Shown here: piece after piece, positions 25,794 through 34,647 of the stretch
Position numbering within the stretch: position 1 is the first letter of the stretch
How the letters are laid out: each line of letters begins with the position of its first letter
From: Mangrovimonas sp. TPBH4
Lineage (GTDB): Bacteria; Bacteroidota; Bacteroidia; Flavobacteriales; Flavobacteriaceae
Assembly: GCF_001280505.1 (NCBI RefSeq)
Contig: NZ_LBIO01000037.1
Span: 124,001 to 188,000 of the forward strand
Direction: 5' to 3'
DNA length: 64,000 bases
Translations under genes and position numbers: made by a program
The notes under the pieces: model-generated
Told to the model about the DNA's origin: nothing
Databases searched by the model: none
What the model saw: only the letters and a program-made list of their open reading frames with translations

Positions 25794-26595
25794 TCTGTGT
25801 ACTTAAAAATAGTTTGCTTTTGTCATTGATATATTCAAGGAATTGCAATTCTTTGCCTTCGTCCAGTAAACTGTAATCCAAGCCACTGTCTTCCACATAA
25901 ATGATAAAACTATCCACCTGATCTTTGGGAATCCCAAAATTTTGCTCAAGAAATTCTTCACTATACTGACTCTTAAAAGTACTCATAGGAACCTCCACTG
26001 CATCAACCTTATCCTCTTTTGTATTATTGGGAGATTCAAACAAAGGCACCAACAACAAGCTTACAATGTTTTTAATGTTCAAGCCGTTTTTCATGGTTTG
26101 CGCTTGGGAATGCTTCACAAGGTTTTCGGTTCCAACATCGGCATTGTCTCGAAACTCGAATTCCTCCATATTTTCCAAACCTAAATCAAGTCGCTTTAAG
26201 TCTGCGTTATAAATACGAACACCTTCAATATCTACCATTAAATTTCCTGAAAGGTCATACGGTAACACCACTACTTCATCTAATTTATTGACCTCTTCTA
26301 CCAAAAAAACGGTTAGCTGCTTAGATTGGATAACCTCTTTATCTATCACTACTTTAAACTCCTGAAACTGCAAAGCCTCAAACACCAAAACATCATTTAC
26401 AGCCACTCTTATGGAAAACTCCCCCTTTTCATTGGTAATAGTTCCCTTATTGGAGTTTCTATTAAAAACGGTCACCCCTTCAATATCATCGCTATCCACC
26501 ACTATCCTTCCATTTACCATGATTCTGTTAAGCTGCTGCGATTGCACCTGAACACTTAGCAACAAAAAACTGATGAGCAAAATAGCTTTAGTCAT
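25780..26595 (-). CDS. Exported CarboxypepD_reg-like domain protein (first of a tandem pair)
   Basis: The 271-residue protein (from the ATG at 26595, preferred over an upstream in-frame codon at 26628) has a signal peptide ending VQVQSQQ. It has the same beta-sandwich as its neighbour: VNGRIVVDSDDIEGVTVFN, TNEKGEFSIRV, KLDEVVVLPYDLSGNLMVD. The second half is less similar and helical. The shared order (domain, LDEVVV, GNLMLDVE-type block, charged tail) and 14-nt overlap indicate tandem duplication and coupled expression. No enzymatic motif was found. Confidence 0.7.
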   Translation of the reverse strand: MTKAILLISFLLLSVQVQSQQLNRIMVNGRIVVDSDDIEGVTVFNRNSNKGTITNEKGEFSIRVAVNDVLVFEALQFQEFKVVIDKEVIQSKQLTVFLVEEVNKLDEVVVLPYDLSGNLMVDIEGVRIYNADLKRLDLGLENMEEFEFRDNADVGTENLVKHSQAQTMKNGLNIKNIVSLLLVPLFESPNNTKEDKVDAVEVPMSTFKSQYSEEFLEQNFGIPKDQVDSFIIYVEDSGLDYSLLDEGKELQFLEYINDKSKLFLSTQSGKN

Positions 26596-26707
26596 AAAAT
26601 TTGGTTTTATGTAATAAAGTAACGACATCTTGTCTTAAATAAACTTCAATGATTAGATAAACTTTTGTTAAAGGGGATGTTTACTTAAATTTACAACAAA
26701 TTAATGA

Positions 26708-27418
26708 ATGATGAAAACTATAATTATTGCCAGCACCTCTACCCTGCATGGAAGCGGTCCTTTGGAATATCTTTTGGAGGAATTAAGCACCTTTTTTAAG
26801 AACTCAGATGAAATTTTATTTGTCCCTTATGCCAGACCTGGAGGAATTTCGCACGATGAATATACTGCCAAAGTAAGCGAACCTTTTGCCAAAATAAACA
26901 AAACCGTAAAGGGCATCCACGAATTTGACTCTCCTACCGAAGCCGTTAAGCAAGCCAAAGCCATTTTTGTTGGAGGTGGCAACACCTTTGTATTGGTGAG
27001 CCAACTTTACAAACATGGGCTTATTGAAGTTATCAAGGAAGCGGTTTCTAATGGAACGCCTTACCTAGGCACCAGTGCCGGCAGCAATATCTGTGGATTG
27101 ACGATGAACACCACCAATGATATGCCTATAGTATATCCACCAAGTTTCAAAACCTTTGGATTTGTGCCTTTCAATCTAAATCCGCATTATTTGGATCCAG
27201 ATCCTAGCAGTACCCATATGGGTGAAACCCGAGAGACCAGAATTCAAGAATTCCACAAATTCAACACTCAACCAGTGGTTGGACTTAGGGAAGGCAGCTG
27301 GCTGCACGTATCGGGAAACACGATTACTTTAAAAGGTAGTTTGGATGCCAGGATTTTTGAACATGGAAAAGAACCTTATGAAGTTCCAACCGGAACAGAT
27401 GTATCTCATTTGAAATAA
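26708..27418 (+). CDS. pepE: Dipeptidase E-type serine peptidase (family S51)
   Basis: PepE hydrolyses dipeptides with N-terminal aspartate. The 236-residue protein fits. The nucleophile elbow is GTSAGSN with Ser123. The oxyanion-region GGGNTF (89-94) and the downstream NPHYLDP block (catalytic His) are present. No signal peptide is seen, so it should be cytoplasmic. It is a single gene ended by a clear terminator at 27429. Cyanophycinase belongs to the same family, but the length and motifs fit PepE better. Confidence 0.9.
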   Translation: MMKTIIIASTSTLHGSGPLEYLLEELSTFFKNSDEILFVPYARPGGISHDEYTAKVSEPFAKINKTVKGIHEFDSPTEAVKQAKAIFVGGGNTFVLVSQLYKHGLIEVIKEAVSNGTPYLGTSAGSNICGLTMNTTNDMPIVYPPSFKTFGFVPFNLNPHYLDPDPSSTHMGETRETRIQEFHKFNTQPVVGLREGSWLHVSGNTITLKGSLDARIFEHGKEPYEVPTGTDVSHLK

Positions 27419-27428
27419 TCACCAAATA

Positions 27429-27472
27429 AAAAACGGAGACAATTTCCAAAAAGAAACTGGCTCCGTTTTTAC
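27429..27472 (+). terminator. Intrinsic terminator after pepE
   Basis: Stem AAAAACGGAG (27429-27438) pairs with CTCCGTTTTT (27461-27470) around a 22-nt loop. Confidence 0.8.
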
Positions 27473-27489
27473 CCTAACTACTATTTAAT

Positions 27490-27520
27490 AAAAAAGCCCC
27501 ACTTTTCAGTGAAGCTTTTT
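27490..27520 (-). terminator. Terminator of the tRNA-Gly transcript
   Basis: On the minus strand AAAAAGC-T-TCACT pairs with AGTG-G-GGCTTTTTT around a GAAA loop, followed by more T. It begins 2 bp past the tRNA 3' end. Confidence 0.75.
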
Positions 27521-27521
27521 G

Positions 27522-27594
27522 AGCGGGAGACCGGGTTCGAACCGGCGACATTCAGCTTGGAAGGCTGACGCTCTACCAACTGAGCTACTCCCGC
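27522..27594 (-). tRNA. tRNA-Gly (anticodon UCC)
   Basis: Read on the minus strand, the acceptor stem GCGGGAG pairs with CTCCCGC, the D-arm is GCTCAGTTGGTAGAGC, and the anticodon stem-loop is TCAGC-CTTCCAA-GCTGA with anticodon TCC. The T-arm is GCCGG-TTCGAAC-CCGGT. The discriminator base is T and CCA is not encoded. The gene is 73 nt long. Confidence 0.97.
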
Positions 27595-27711
27595 AATTCT
27601 GGCGCAAATATATACAAACTATTCAATGTACAAAAGAGAAAAATTCATTTTATTCAACTTTTTATTTAAGTTTGTTTCCCTTTTTATCTAACCCATTATT
27701 TTTCAAATATT

Positions 27712-28170
27712 TTGATTCAAACTTCAAAAGAAGATTTTTTTATAAAAATTATTACTGCTCAGGAAACACATGCTGTTCGGCACCCGGTTTTGAGATCTGG
27801 ACGCCCTATTGAAGACTGTATTTTTGACAAGGACGAGCTAGATACAACCTTCCATCTAGGGCTTTTTCACAAAAATAAGCTATCTGGAGTGGTCACTTAC
27901 CTTAAAAACGGTTCGCCTCTTTTGTCAAATACCTCACAATACCAACTGCGCGGGATGGCCGTTCTTGAGGATTTGCAAGGTCACAATTTGGGCACAGCCT
28001 TAACCAAACATGGGGAAACTATCCTTAGAAACTTAAAAGCTGATGCTGTTTGGTGCAATGCCAGAGAAATAGCGGTTCCCTTTTATAAGAAAAATGGCTT
28101 CGAAATCATTGGAGAACCTTTCCATATTCCAAAAATAGGCTTACATTTCACCATGTATAAATTGCTTTGA
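27712..28170 (+). CDS. GNAT-family N-acetyltransferase
   Basis: This 152-residue acetyltransferase-like protein has motif A LRGMAVLEDLQGHNLGTAL, with the QGHNLG acetyl-CoA pyrophosphate loop, and a C-terminal AVPFYKKNGFEIIGE block typical of GNAT proteins. The substrate cannot be predicted. The start is a TTG at 27712, the only upstream initiator that keeps the first beta-strand. The next gene begins inside its stop codon (4-nt overlap, TTGA), so the two are translationally coupled. Confidence 0.85.
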   Translation: MIQTSKEDFFIKIITAQETHAVRHPVLRSGRPIEDCIFDKDELDTTFHLGLFHKNKLSGVVTYLKNGSPLLSNTSQYQLRGMAVLEDLQGHNLGTALTKHGETILRNLKADAVWCNAREIAVPFYKKNGFEIIGEPFHIPKIGLHFTMYKLL

Positions 28171-28901
28171 AAAGACGACATTTCATAAAATCGGCTTCCT
28201 TATTAGGAATGGCACTTTCTACCTTTCCGCATTCAATATGGGCTACCAATTCCATTTCATGTGAATTATTGATGGGCAAAGGTAGCCCTAGCTTTTACGG
28301 TAACGGATACAAACTGCTTCAGGAAGCACATGAATCCTTTTTGAAGATGACGGCAGACGCTTTAAAGGCAGGCATCCATATTAAAGTGGTGTCGAGTTAT
28401 CGCGACTTTGAGCATCAAAAACGTATCTGGAACCGAAAGTACAACCTGCTCACCTCTAGGGGCATGGCTGGACCAGAAGCTATCAAGTCCATTATAGAAT
28501 ATTCTACTATTCCTGGGACATCAAGACACCATTGGGGAACTGACCTTGATATTATTGACGGTAATGCCGTTCAGCCTACCGGAGACCTATTATTGGAAGA
28601 ACACTTTGAAGGCCAGGGAGCATTTCATAAACTGAAGCAATGGATGAATGCCAATGCCAATCGGTTTGGATTTTTTCTGGTATACACCAATGATCCTTCC
28701 AGAAAAGGGTTTAAATACGAACCTTGGCATTATAGCTATAAACCGCTTTCAAAAACCTACTTGGAATCCTACAGAGAATTGGATTTATATGAAGTTTTAA
28801 AAAATGAGCACTTATTAGGGGCTGAATTCCTAACTCCTGAGCTTCTTTCATCCTATAAAAAGGAGCATGTTTTAGATATCAATCCTGAATTATTACGCTA
28901 A
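28167..28901 (+). CDS. Tat-exported M15 (VanY-type) D-Ala-D-Ala carboxypeptidase
   Basis: This 244-residue metallopeptidase has a twin-arginine signal (KRRHFIKSA, hydrophobic core to about residue 26). Its M15B zinc motif is SRHHWGTDLD (Ser119, zinc ligands His121 and Asp128), with a third ligand in EPWHYS and a substrate Arg in SSYRD (about 79). It should trim peptidoglycan stem peptides in the periplasm. A Tat route implies folding, probably with zinc, before export. The start is a TTG overlapping the GNAT stop. It is one of the few clear Tat substrates in this window, and a tatA gene lies 3 kb away. Confidence 0.88.
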   Translation: MKRRHFIKSASLLGMALSTFPHSIWATNSISCELLMGKGSPSFYGNGYKLLQEAHESFLKMTADALKAGIHIKVVSSYRDFEHQKRIWNRKYNLLTSRGMAGPEAIKSIIEYSTIPGTSRHHWGTDLDIIDGNAVQPTGDLLLEEHFEGQGAFHKLKQWMNANANRFGFFLVYTNDPSRKGFKYEPWHYSYKPLSKTYLESYRELDLYEVLKNEHLLGAEFLTPELLSSYKKEHVLDINPELLR

Positions 28902-28937
28902 AATTTTCGTAAATTTAGTTTTCACAACTATTTGATT

Positions 28938-29711
28938 ATGAGAAGCGGTAGATTAAAAATAAGACTCCTACTAGGGCTTTGTATTGTTGCCTTTGCGTTT
29001 ATAAAGCGATGTAGCAGTATGGAAACCAATCCCTATACAGGAAAGGATCAGGTTATTAACATGACAGCCGATCAGGAAATTGCCATTGGATTGCAAAGTG
29101 CCCCAGAAATGGAACAAGAATTTGGAGGTCTGCATCCCAACAACCAATACCAAGCCTTTGTGACCCAAGTGGGCAACAAATTGGTACAAAGCAGTATTGC
29201 AAGTCAAACCCCGTACGATTACCATTTTCACCTCCTGGGAGACTCCAATACTATCAACGCTTTTGCACTTCCGGGCGGGCAAGTCTTCATTACCTATGCC
29301 CTATTTTCCAGACTTGAAAATGAAGCTCAATTGGCAGGAGTATTAGGTCATGAAATTGGCCATGTGTTGGGACGGCATTCTGCAGAGCGCATTGCCGAAA
29401 CTGAATTCTGGAAAACCGTGACCACAGGAGCATCCGTTGGGGCCGATATGGGTCAATTGATTGGAGGCATTGGTCAGCAAAAATTACTCACCAACAGTAG
29501 AGGGGATGAACTGGAAGCCGATGACCTTGGGGTTATGTTGATGATAGATGCAGGCTACGAACCCGAAGAAATGATTGGTGTGATGGAAATATTAAAAGCA
29601 GCTGCAGGTCCTAACAGTGTTCCCGAATACCAAAGCACACACCCCAATCCCGATAACCGGATTGAAAAAATAAAAGCGGCCATTGCCAAATACAAAAAAA
29701 CTCCCATATAG
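28938..29711 (+). CDS. M48-family metalloprotease (lipoprotein-like, periplasmic)
   Basis: This 257-residue protein has an N-terminal membrane or signal segment (about 8-24) ending in KRCSS, which could be a lipobox-like Cys though it is not a strong match. The zinc protease motif is HEIGH (138-142), with the family third ligand in RGDELEADDLG and the STHPNPDNRI block near the C-terminus. It resembles BepA/LoiP-type envelope quality-control proteases without the TPR domain. I chose the ATG at 28938 over the TTG at 28932. Its last codons form the left arm of the terminator. Confidence 0.88.
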   Translation: MRSGRLKIRLLLGLCIVAFAFIKRCSSMETNPYTGKDQVINMTADQEIAIGLQSAPEMEQEFGGLHPNNQYQAFVTQVGNKLVQSSIASQTPYDYHFHLLGDSNTINAFALPGGQVFITYALFSRLENEAQLAGVLGHEIGHVLGRHSAERIAETEFWKTVTTGASVGADMGQLIGGIGQQKLLTNSRGDELEADDLGVMLMIDAGYEPEEMIGVMEILKAAAGPNSVPEYQSTHPNPDNRIEKIKAAIAKYKKTPI

Positions 29712-29722
29712 GGAGTTTTTTT
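29694..29722 (+). terminator. Intrinsic terminator overlapping the M48 gene stop codon
   Basis: CTCCC (29701-29705) pairs with GGGAG (29711-29715), extended by flanking A7 and T7. The stop codon TAG (29709-29711) sits in the loop and the first base of the right arm. Confidence 0.88.
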
Positions 29723-29788
29723 CTCTAACTAAACTAACTAACCAACTAACTAATAATAAATGCTGAAAAGCAATTACTAGTGTTACTT

Positions 29789-30178
29789 TTATGCTTTATC
29801 TAAGTCTTCAATGACAGACATGGCATCTTGAGCGTTGGAACGCTCTGCATAATGTGCCGCTGTTAAACCGTCCTCACTTTTTTTGTTAATATCTGCTCCA
29901 TTAGCCACCAAAAGTTTAATAATGGCTACTCTGTTGTACTTTGCTGCATACATCAATGGAGTCATTCCGTTGGATCTCTCGTTAACATCTGCTCCCAACT
30001 CAATAAGTTTTTGAACTGTTTGGATATCCCCTTTAGCGATTGCCACACAAAAAGGATTCACAGAAGTGTTAACCTTTACAGTTCTAAAATTGTCAATTGT
30101 TTTGAATGAAGTTGTAGCATAGGTGGAACTTACCATAAATCCCAATGCAACTGCAATAATAATTACCGATTTTTTCAT
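29789..30178 (-). CDS. Exported ankyrin-repeat protein
   Basis: This 129-residue protein starts MKKSVIIIAVALGFMVSS, a clear signal peptide ending STYA. Two full ankyrin repeats (about 50-115, IELGADVNERSNGMTPLMYA and LLVANGADINKKSEDGLTA) and a half repeat on each side follow. It should be a small periplasmic protein-binding module. The partner is unknown. It is a single gene, with a 257-bp AT-rich gap before it in which no box was assigned. Confidence 0.85.
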   Translation of the reverse strand: MKKSVIIIAVALGFMVSSTYATTSFKTIDNFRTVKVNTSVNPFCVAIAKGDIQTVQKLIELGADVNERSNGMTPLMYAAKYNRVAIIKLLVANGADINKKSEDGLTAAHYAERSNAQDAMSVIEDLDKA

Positions 30179-30407
30179 GATGAAAGATTTTAATGATTTG
30201 ATTAATGATTGTTTTTTGATTACAGTAAATAGACGGATAAATTTTCGATTTGTTACACAAAAAAATCATATATAACACATTTTTAACTATTTAAACACAA
30301 ATTTGTTAAGGTTATATTAATTTTCCCACTTGCAACTCACCTTAAGATAACACTGAGTTTTACTGGAATTTATGGCCTTGAAATTTCGACGTCCTATTAG
30401 AAAGAAT

Positions 30408-30415
30408 TATCTTTG
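30408..30415 (+). promoter_or_regulatory. Putative -7 promoter element for gpmI
   Basis: TATCTTTG matches the TAnnTTTG box and lies 20 bp before the ATG at 30436. A TTG at 30378 is 27 bp upstream, wider than the usual -33 spacing. Confidence 0.55.
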
Positions 30416-30435
30416 AGAATAAAATAAAAAGCACC

Positions 30436-31956
30436 ATGAACAAAAAAGTAATCCTTATGATTCTTGATGGTTGGGGCAAATCTCCAGACCCAAAAGTCTC
30501 AGCCATAGACAACGCAAACACACCTTTTATAGATTCACTTTACAACACCTATTCCAATGCTAGTTTGAGGACAGACGGACTCCATGTTGGACTTCCTGAA
30601 GGACAAATGGGTAACAGTGAAGTTGGGCATATGAATTTAGGAGCAGGAAGAATTGTATACCAAGATTTGGTAAAGATCAACCTAGCCATCCAAAATAAAA
30701 CCCTTCGCAACGAGCCTGCACTGGTAGAAGCTTTTGAATATGCCAAAACCAACAACAAGCCTATCCATTTCCTTGGATTGCTAAGTGACGGTGGTGTACA
30801 CTCCCATATCAACCATTTGTTAGGGTTGATTGACGCTGCCAATGATTGTGGCGTACAGCACTCCTATGTGCATGCATTCACAGATGGAAGAGATGTAGAC
30901 CCTAAATCTGGTTTCGGTTTTGTCACTGAACTTGAAGAACATATTGAAAACACCAACACCAAACTTGCTACGGTGACAGGGCGTTACTATGCCATGGACA
31001 GGGACAAGCGTTGGGAACGTGTGAAATTAGCCTATAACGCTTTGGTACACGGAACGGGAGAACACTCCAAAAATGTATTGAAATCTATTGATCACAGTTA
31101 CGAAAATGACGTCACCGATGAATTTATCAAACCAATCATTGCCACTAATGATGCGGGAGAGCCTATAGCTAAAATCCAAGACGGGGATGTCATTATCTTT
31201 TTCAATTTTAGAACAGACCGTGGAAGACAGCTTACCGAAGCTTTGACTCAAACAGACTTCCACGAACAAAACATGCACAAACTAAAGTTACATTATGTAA
31301 CGATGACCAACTACGACGATTCTTTTGAAGGAATCCACGTGGTGTTCGACAAGGATAATTTAAGTGAGACTTTAGGTGAAGTTTTGGAAAAACACCACAA
31401 AACTCAAATTAGAATTGCCGAAACTGAAAAGTATCCTCACGTCACCTTTTTCTTTTCTGGAGGAAGGGAAACACCGTTTGAAGGCGAAAAGAGAATTCTT
31501 AAAAATTCACCGAAAGTTGCCACTTACGACCTTCAACCAGAAATGAGTGCCTACGAGCTAACTGATGCATTGGTTCCTGAACTACAGCAAAAATCAGCCG
31601 ATTTTGTTTGCCTTAACTTTGCCAATGGTGACATGGTTGGGCACACAGGAGTGATGGAAGCAGCCATTAAGGCCTGTGAAGCTGTCGATAAATGCGTGAA
31701 ACAAGTGGTGGAAACAGCTTTGGAAAATGACTATACCACCATTTTGATTGCAGATCACGGAAACTGTGAAACAATGGTCAATCCAGATGGTTCTCCAAAC
31801 ACCTCACATACTACAAACCCAGTGCCAATTATTTTAATTGACAAGGATAAAACTAAAATTACCGATGGTATTTTAGGAGATATTGCACCTACCATTTTGA
31901 AACTGATGGGAGTGCCACAACCTGAAGCTATGACGCGCCATTCTCTTGTTGAATAA
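30436..31956 (+). CDS. gpmI: 2,3-Bisphosphoglycerate-independent phosphoglycerate mutase
   Basis: GpmI interconverts 3- and 2-phosphoglycerate in glycolysis and gluconeogenesis using two Mn2+ ions and a phosphoserine intermediate. The 506-residue protein has the alkaline-phosphatase-type start ILMILDGWG (Asp11), the nucleophile Ser61 in MGNSEVGHMNLGAGR, the substrate block FTDGRDVDPKSG, and the C-terminal metal blocks FANGDMVGHTG and ADHGNCE. The length is typical of the family. Confidence 0.97.
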   Translation: MNKKVILMILDGWGKSPDPKVSAIDNANTPFIDSLYNTYSNASLRTDGLHVGLPEGQMGNSEVGHMNLGAGRIVYQDLVKINLAIQNKTLRNEPALVEAFEYAKTNNKPIHFLGLLSDGGVHSHINHLLGLIDAANDCGVQHSYVHAFTDGRDVDPKSGFGFVTELEEHIENTNTKLATVTGRYYAMDRDKRWERVKLAYNALVHGTGEHSKNVLKSIDHSYENDVTDEFIKPIIATNDAGEPIAKIQDGDVIIFFNFRTDRGRQLTEALTQTDFHEQNMHKLKLHYVTMTNYDDSFEGIHVVFDKDNLSETLGEVLEKHHKTQIRIAETEKYPHVTFFFSGGRETPFEGEKRILKNSPKVATYDLQPEMSAYELTDALVPELQQKSADFVCLNFANGDMVGHTGVMEAAIKACEAVDKCVKQVVETALENDYTTILIADHGNCETMVNPDGSPNTSHTTNPVPIILIDKDKTKITDGILGDIAPTILKLMGVPQPEAMTRHSLVE

Positions 31957-32004
31957 GGCTGATGAAATATATTTTGTATATTTTAGCGACCTAAATATTG
32001 ACGG

Positions 32005-32418
32005 ATGAATTTTCAGGAAAAGCTAATTATTGCAGTTGATTTTGACGGTACCATCGTTGAGGACGCCTACCCAAAAATTGGGAAACCTCGGATTTTCGCT
32101 TTTGAAACCCTAAAGCGTCTACAAAACGATGGGCACCGCTTAATCTTGTGGACCTACCGCAGCGGCGTGAGGTTGGAAGAAGCTGTACAGTTTTGTGAAG
32201 AAAACGGCATTCATTTCTATGCCGTAAACAAAAGTTTCCCTGAAGAACAATTTGATTATACCAAGAGCCGAAAAATTTATGCGGACATCTTTATAGACGA
32301 CCGCAATATAGGCGGTGTTTTAGGATGGGGAGAAGTCTATCAACTCATCACCAACGAAATGCCTCAACAATTAAAAGAAAAGCAAAAAAAGGGTATTTTT
32401 TCTTTCTTAAGACGCTAA
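32005..32418 (+). CDS. Small HAD-type hydrolase (BT0820-like)
   Basis: This 137-residue protein of the HAD superfamily has the nucleophile motif VDFDGTIVED (Asp12, Asp14), motif II LWTYRSG, and a late acidic motif IFIDDRN. It has no cap domain, so it should accept accessible substrates such as small phosphate esters or phosphoprotein. It lies 48 bp after gpmI on the same strand. Its stop overlaps the opposing gene's stop (CTAA), so the two genes converge with a 4-nt overlap. Confidence 0.8.
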   Translation: MNFQEKLIIAVDFDGTIVEDAYPKIGKPRIFAFETLKRLQNDGHRLILWTYRSGVRLEEAVQFCEENGIHFYAVNKSFPEEQFDYTKSRKIYADIFIDDRNIGGVLGWGEVYQLITNEMPQQLKEKQKKGIFSFLRR

Positions 32419-33689
32419 CAGCCTCTTGAAAGTTCAAAATATTGTCTATCTATAGACTCCCTATGGTCAGGATGTGCAATATTCACCAAAGCTTTCACCC
32501 TTTCGGCAATAGTTTTACCATATAAATTCGCGATCCCATATTCTGTTACCACGTAATGGATATGGGATCGTGTTGTTACAACCCCTGCTCCAGGCCTTAG
32601 TGTTGGTACAATTCTACTGATGCCGCTTTTGGTAACCGAAGGCAAAGCAATGATGGCTTTTCCTCCTTCACTTAAGGAAGCGCCTCGAATAAAATCCATT
32701 TGTCCTCCTACCCCGGAATACATTTTTGTCCCGAAGGAATCCGCACATACCTGTCCTGTTAAATCCACTTCAATGGCAGAATTAATAGCCACCATTCTTG
32801 GGTTTTGCTTAATAACCGAAACATCGTTTACATAATCGGAAGAACGCAATTCCACATACGGATTGTCATGCACATAATCATACAAGCGTTGTGATCCCAT
32901 TAAAAAAGTAGCCAAGGCTCTTCCTGGATCGATGCCTTTATAATTTCCGGTGATGACATTACTTAATATTAAATCAATAACTCCATCTGAGAACATTTCG
33001 GTATGCAATCCCAAATCTTTATGAGACGTCAATCGCGTCAACACCGCATTTGGAATATTACCAATTCCCATTTGCAATGTACTGCGGTCTTCAATTAAAC
33101 TAGCCACATAATCGCCTATGGTGTTTTCCAAATCGGAAGGTTTGGCAACATGATGAATTGGCAAAGGTTCATCGCAATCCACAAAAGCATCAATTTCAGA
33201 AACGTGAATAATCCCATCCCCAAAAGTTCTTGGCATTTGCTGATTTACTTGCGCAATCACGTAGTCTGCATTATCAATAGCTGCTAAAGTAGCTTCCACC
33301 GAAACTCCTAAAGAACAATACCCATGTCTGTCGGGTACGGACACATGAATAAGCGCTACTTGCAGGTCCACGATATTCCGTTTGAACAACAAAGGCAATT
33401 CGCTTAAAAATACAGGTGTGTAAGATCCATTTCCTGCCTGCAGGGTGTGGCGCACGTTTTTCCCTAGGAAAAAGGAATTCACATGAAAACTGTCTCTCAA
33501 CTCAGGATTGGCATAAGGAGCCTCACCTTCTGTATGCAATTGGCAAATCTCAACATTTTTAAGTTCCTCATGTCTTTCCGTCAAAGCCTTAATCAACACT
33601 TGAGGTGCTGCTGCTGCTGCCTGTAAATATACTTTATCGTTGGACTTTACTATTTTAACCGCTTCTTCTGCTGTAACTGACTTATACAT
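32415..33689 (-). CDS. Acetyl-CoA hydrolase/4-hydroxybutyrate CoA-transferase family protein
   Basis: This 424-residue class I CoA-transferase family protein has the SVPDRHGYCSLGVSVE N-domain block, MGIGNIPNAVL, the active-site Glu region NSAIEVDLTGQV, and the C-terminal TEYGIANLYGKT and AHPDHRE blocks. It moves CoA between acyl-CoA and short acids, or hydrolyses acetyl-CoA; the exact acyl pair is not readable. The in-frame TTG at 33716 lies within a TTACTTTGC promoter-like box, so I prefer the ATG at 33689 (33701 is another option). Confidence 0.85.
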   Translation of the reverse strand: MYKSVTAEEAVKIVKSNDKVYLQAAAAAPQVLIKALTERHEELKNVEICQLHTEGEAPYANPELRDSFHVNSFFLGKNVRHTLQAGNGSYTPVFLSELPLLFKRNIVDLQVALIHVSVPDRHGYCSLGVSVEATLAAIDNADYVIAQVNQQMPRTFGDGIIHVSEIDAFVDCDEPLPIHHVAKPSDLENTIGDYVASLIEDRSTLQMGIGNIPNAVLTRLTSHKDLGLHTEMFSDGVIDLILSNVITGNYKGIDPGRALATFLMGSQRLYDYVHDNPYVELRSSDYVNDVSVIKQNPRMVAINSAIEVDLTGQVCADSFGTKMYSGVGGQMDFIRGASLSEGGKAIIALPSVTKSGISRIVPTLRPGAGVVTTRSHIHYVVTEYGIANLYGKTIAERVKALVNIAHPDHRESIDRQYFELSRGC

Positions 33690-33712
33690 AACGCTTCTCA
33701 TTAATTCTCTTT

Positions 33713-33721
33713 GCAAAGTAA
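33713..33721 (-). promoter_or_regulatory. Putative -7 promoter element for the CoA-transferase gene
   Basis: Minus-strand TTACTTTGC matches 8 of 9 positions of the TAnnTTTGC box and lies 23 bp before the ATG at 33689. Confidence 0.4.
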
Positions 33722-33794
33722 TTAAATAAAACTGTAACCCACACTGACCAAAGTCAGTGCAAAAACCAATGTAAGATAGCTAGTTTATTTTAAG

Positions 33795-33803
33795 TATCTT
33801 TGC
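33795..33803 (+). promoter_or_regulatory. Putative -7 promoter element for map
   Basis: TATCTTTGC is a full match to TAnnTTTGC and lies 17 bp before the ATG at 33821. It is in the divergent gap shared with the CoA-transferase gene. Confidence 0.6.
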
Positions 33804-33820
33804 ACATATTTTTTTGAATC

Positions 33821-34639
33821 ATGATTATAGCAAAAACAAGAGAGGAAATAGAACTGATGCGCGAAAGCGCCTTGATTGTATCCAAAACTTTAGGAATGTT
33901 GGCCAAGGAAGTAAAGCCTGGCGTAACCACTTTGCAATTGGATAAAATGGCGGAGGAATATATTAGGGAACAAGGTGCCATCCCTGGATTTTTGGGATTA
34001 TACGACTTTCCAAATACGCTTTGTATGAGTCCTAACTCTCAAGTTGTCCATGGATTTCCAACCGACGAACCTTTAAAGGAAGGAGACATTATTTCCATTG
34101 ACTGCGGTGCTATCAAGAATGATTTTTACGGAGACCATGCCTACACGTTTCCTGTAGGTGAAATTGATCCTGAAACCCAAAAGCTATTGGACGTTACCAA
34201 AGAATCTCTTTACATAGGAATTAGAGAGTTTAAAATTGGTAACCGCGTAGGAGATGTTGGATTTGCTATTCAACAGTTTTGTGAATCTCATGGTTACGGG
34301 GTAGTTCGTGAGCTTGTTGGCCACGGTATTGGACGCAAAATGCACGAAGATCCAGAAATGCCCAATTATGGAAAACGCGGTCGCGGGAAAAAATTCATTG
34401 AAGGTCAAGTGGTGGCTATCGAGCCTATGATCAATATGGGAACCCACCGTATCAAACAACATAGAGATGGTTGGACCATCACCACTTTAGACAATAAACC
34501 ATCTGCACATTTTGAACATGACGTGGCCATTATTGACGGAAAACCTGAAATCCTTTCTACGTTTGCCTATATCTACGAAGCATTGGGCATCGAAAGCGAT
34601 GAAGAAAATGAATTCAGACAAAAAGCATTAGTCCTTTAA
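33821..34639 (+). CDS. map: Methionine aminopeptidase, type I
   Basis: Map removes the N-terminal methionine from nascent proteins. The 272-residue pita-bread enzyme has the five metal ligands in order: two Asp in [16 protein letters not shown], His in [12 protein letters not shown], Glu in AIEPMINMG, and Glu in HFEHDVAI. A short C-terminal extension (about 20 residues) goes beyond the usual 250. It is followed 8 nt after the stop by the DUF3050 gene, so they are likely co-transcribed. Confidence 0.96.
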   Translation: MIIAKTREEIELMRESALIVSKTLGMLAKEVKPGVTTLQLDKMAEEYIREQGAIPGFLGLYDFPNTLCMSPNSQVVHGFPTDEPLKEGDIISIDCGAIKNDFYGDHAYTFPVGEIDPETQKLLDVTKESLYIGIREFKIGNRVGDVGFAIQQFCESHGYGVVRELVGHGIGRKMHEDPEMPNYGKRGRGKKFIEGQVVAIEPMINMGTHRIKQHRDGWTITTLDNKPSAHFEHDVAIIDGKPEILSTFAYIYEALGIESDEENEFRQKALVL

Positions 34640-34647
34640 TCAGATTT

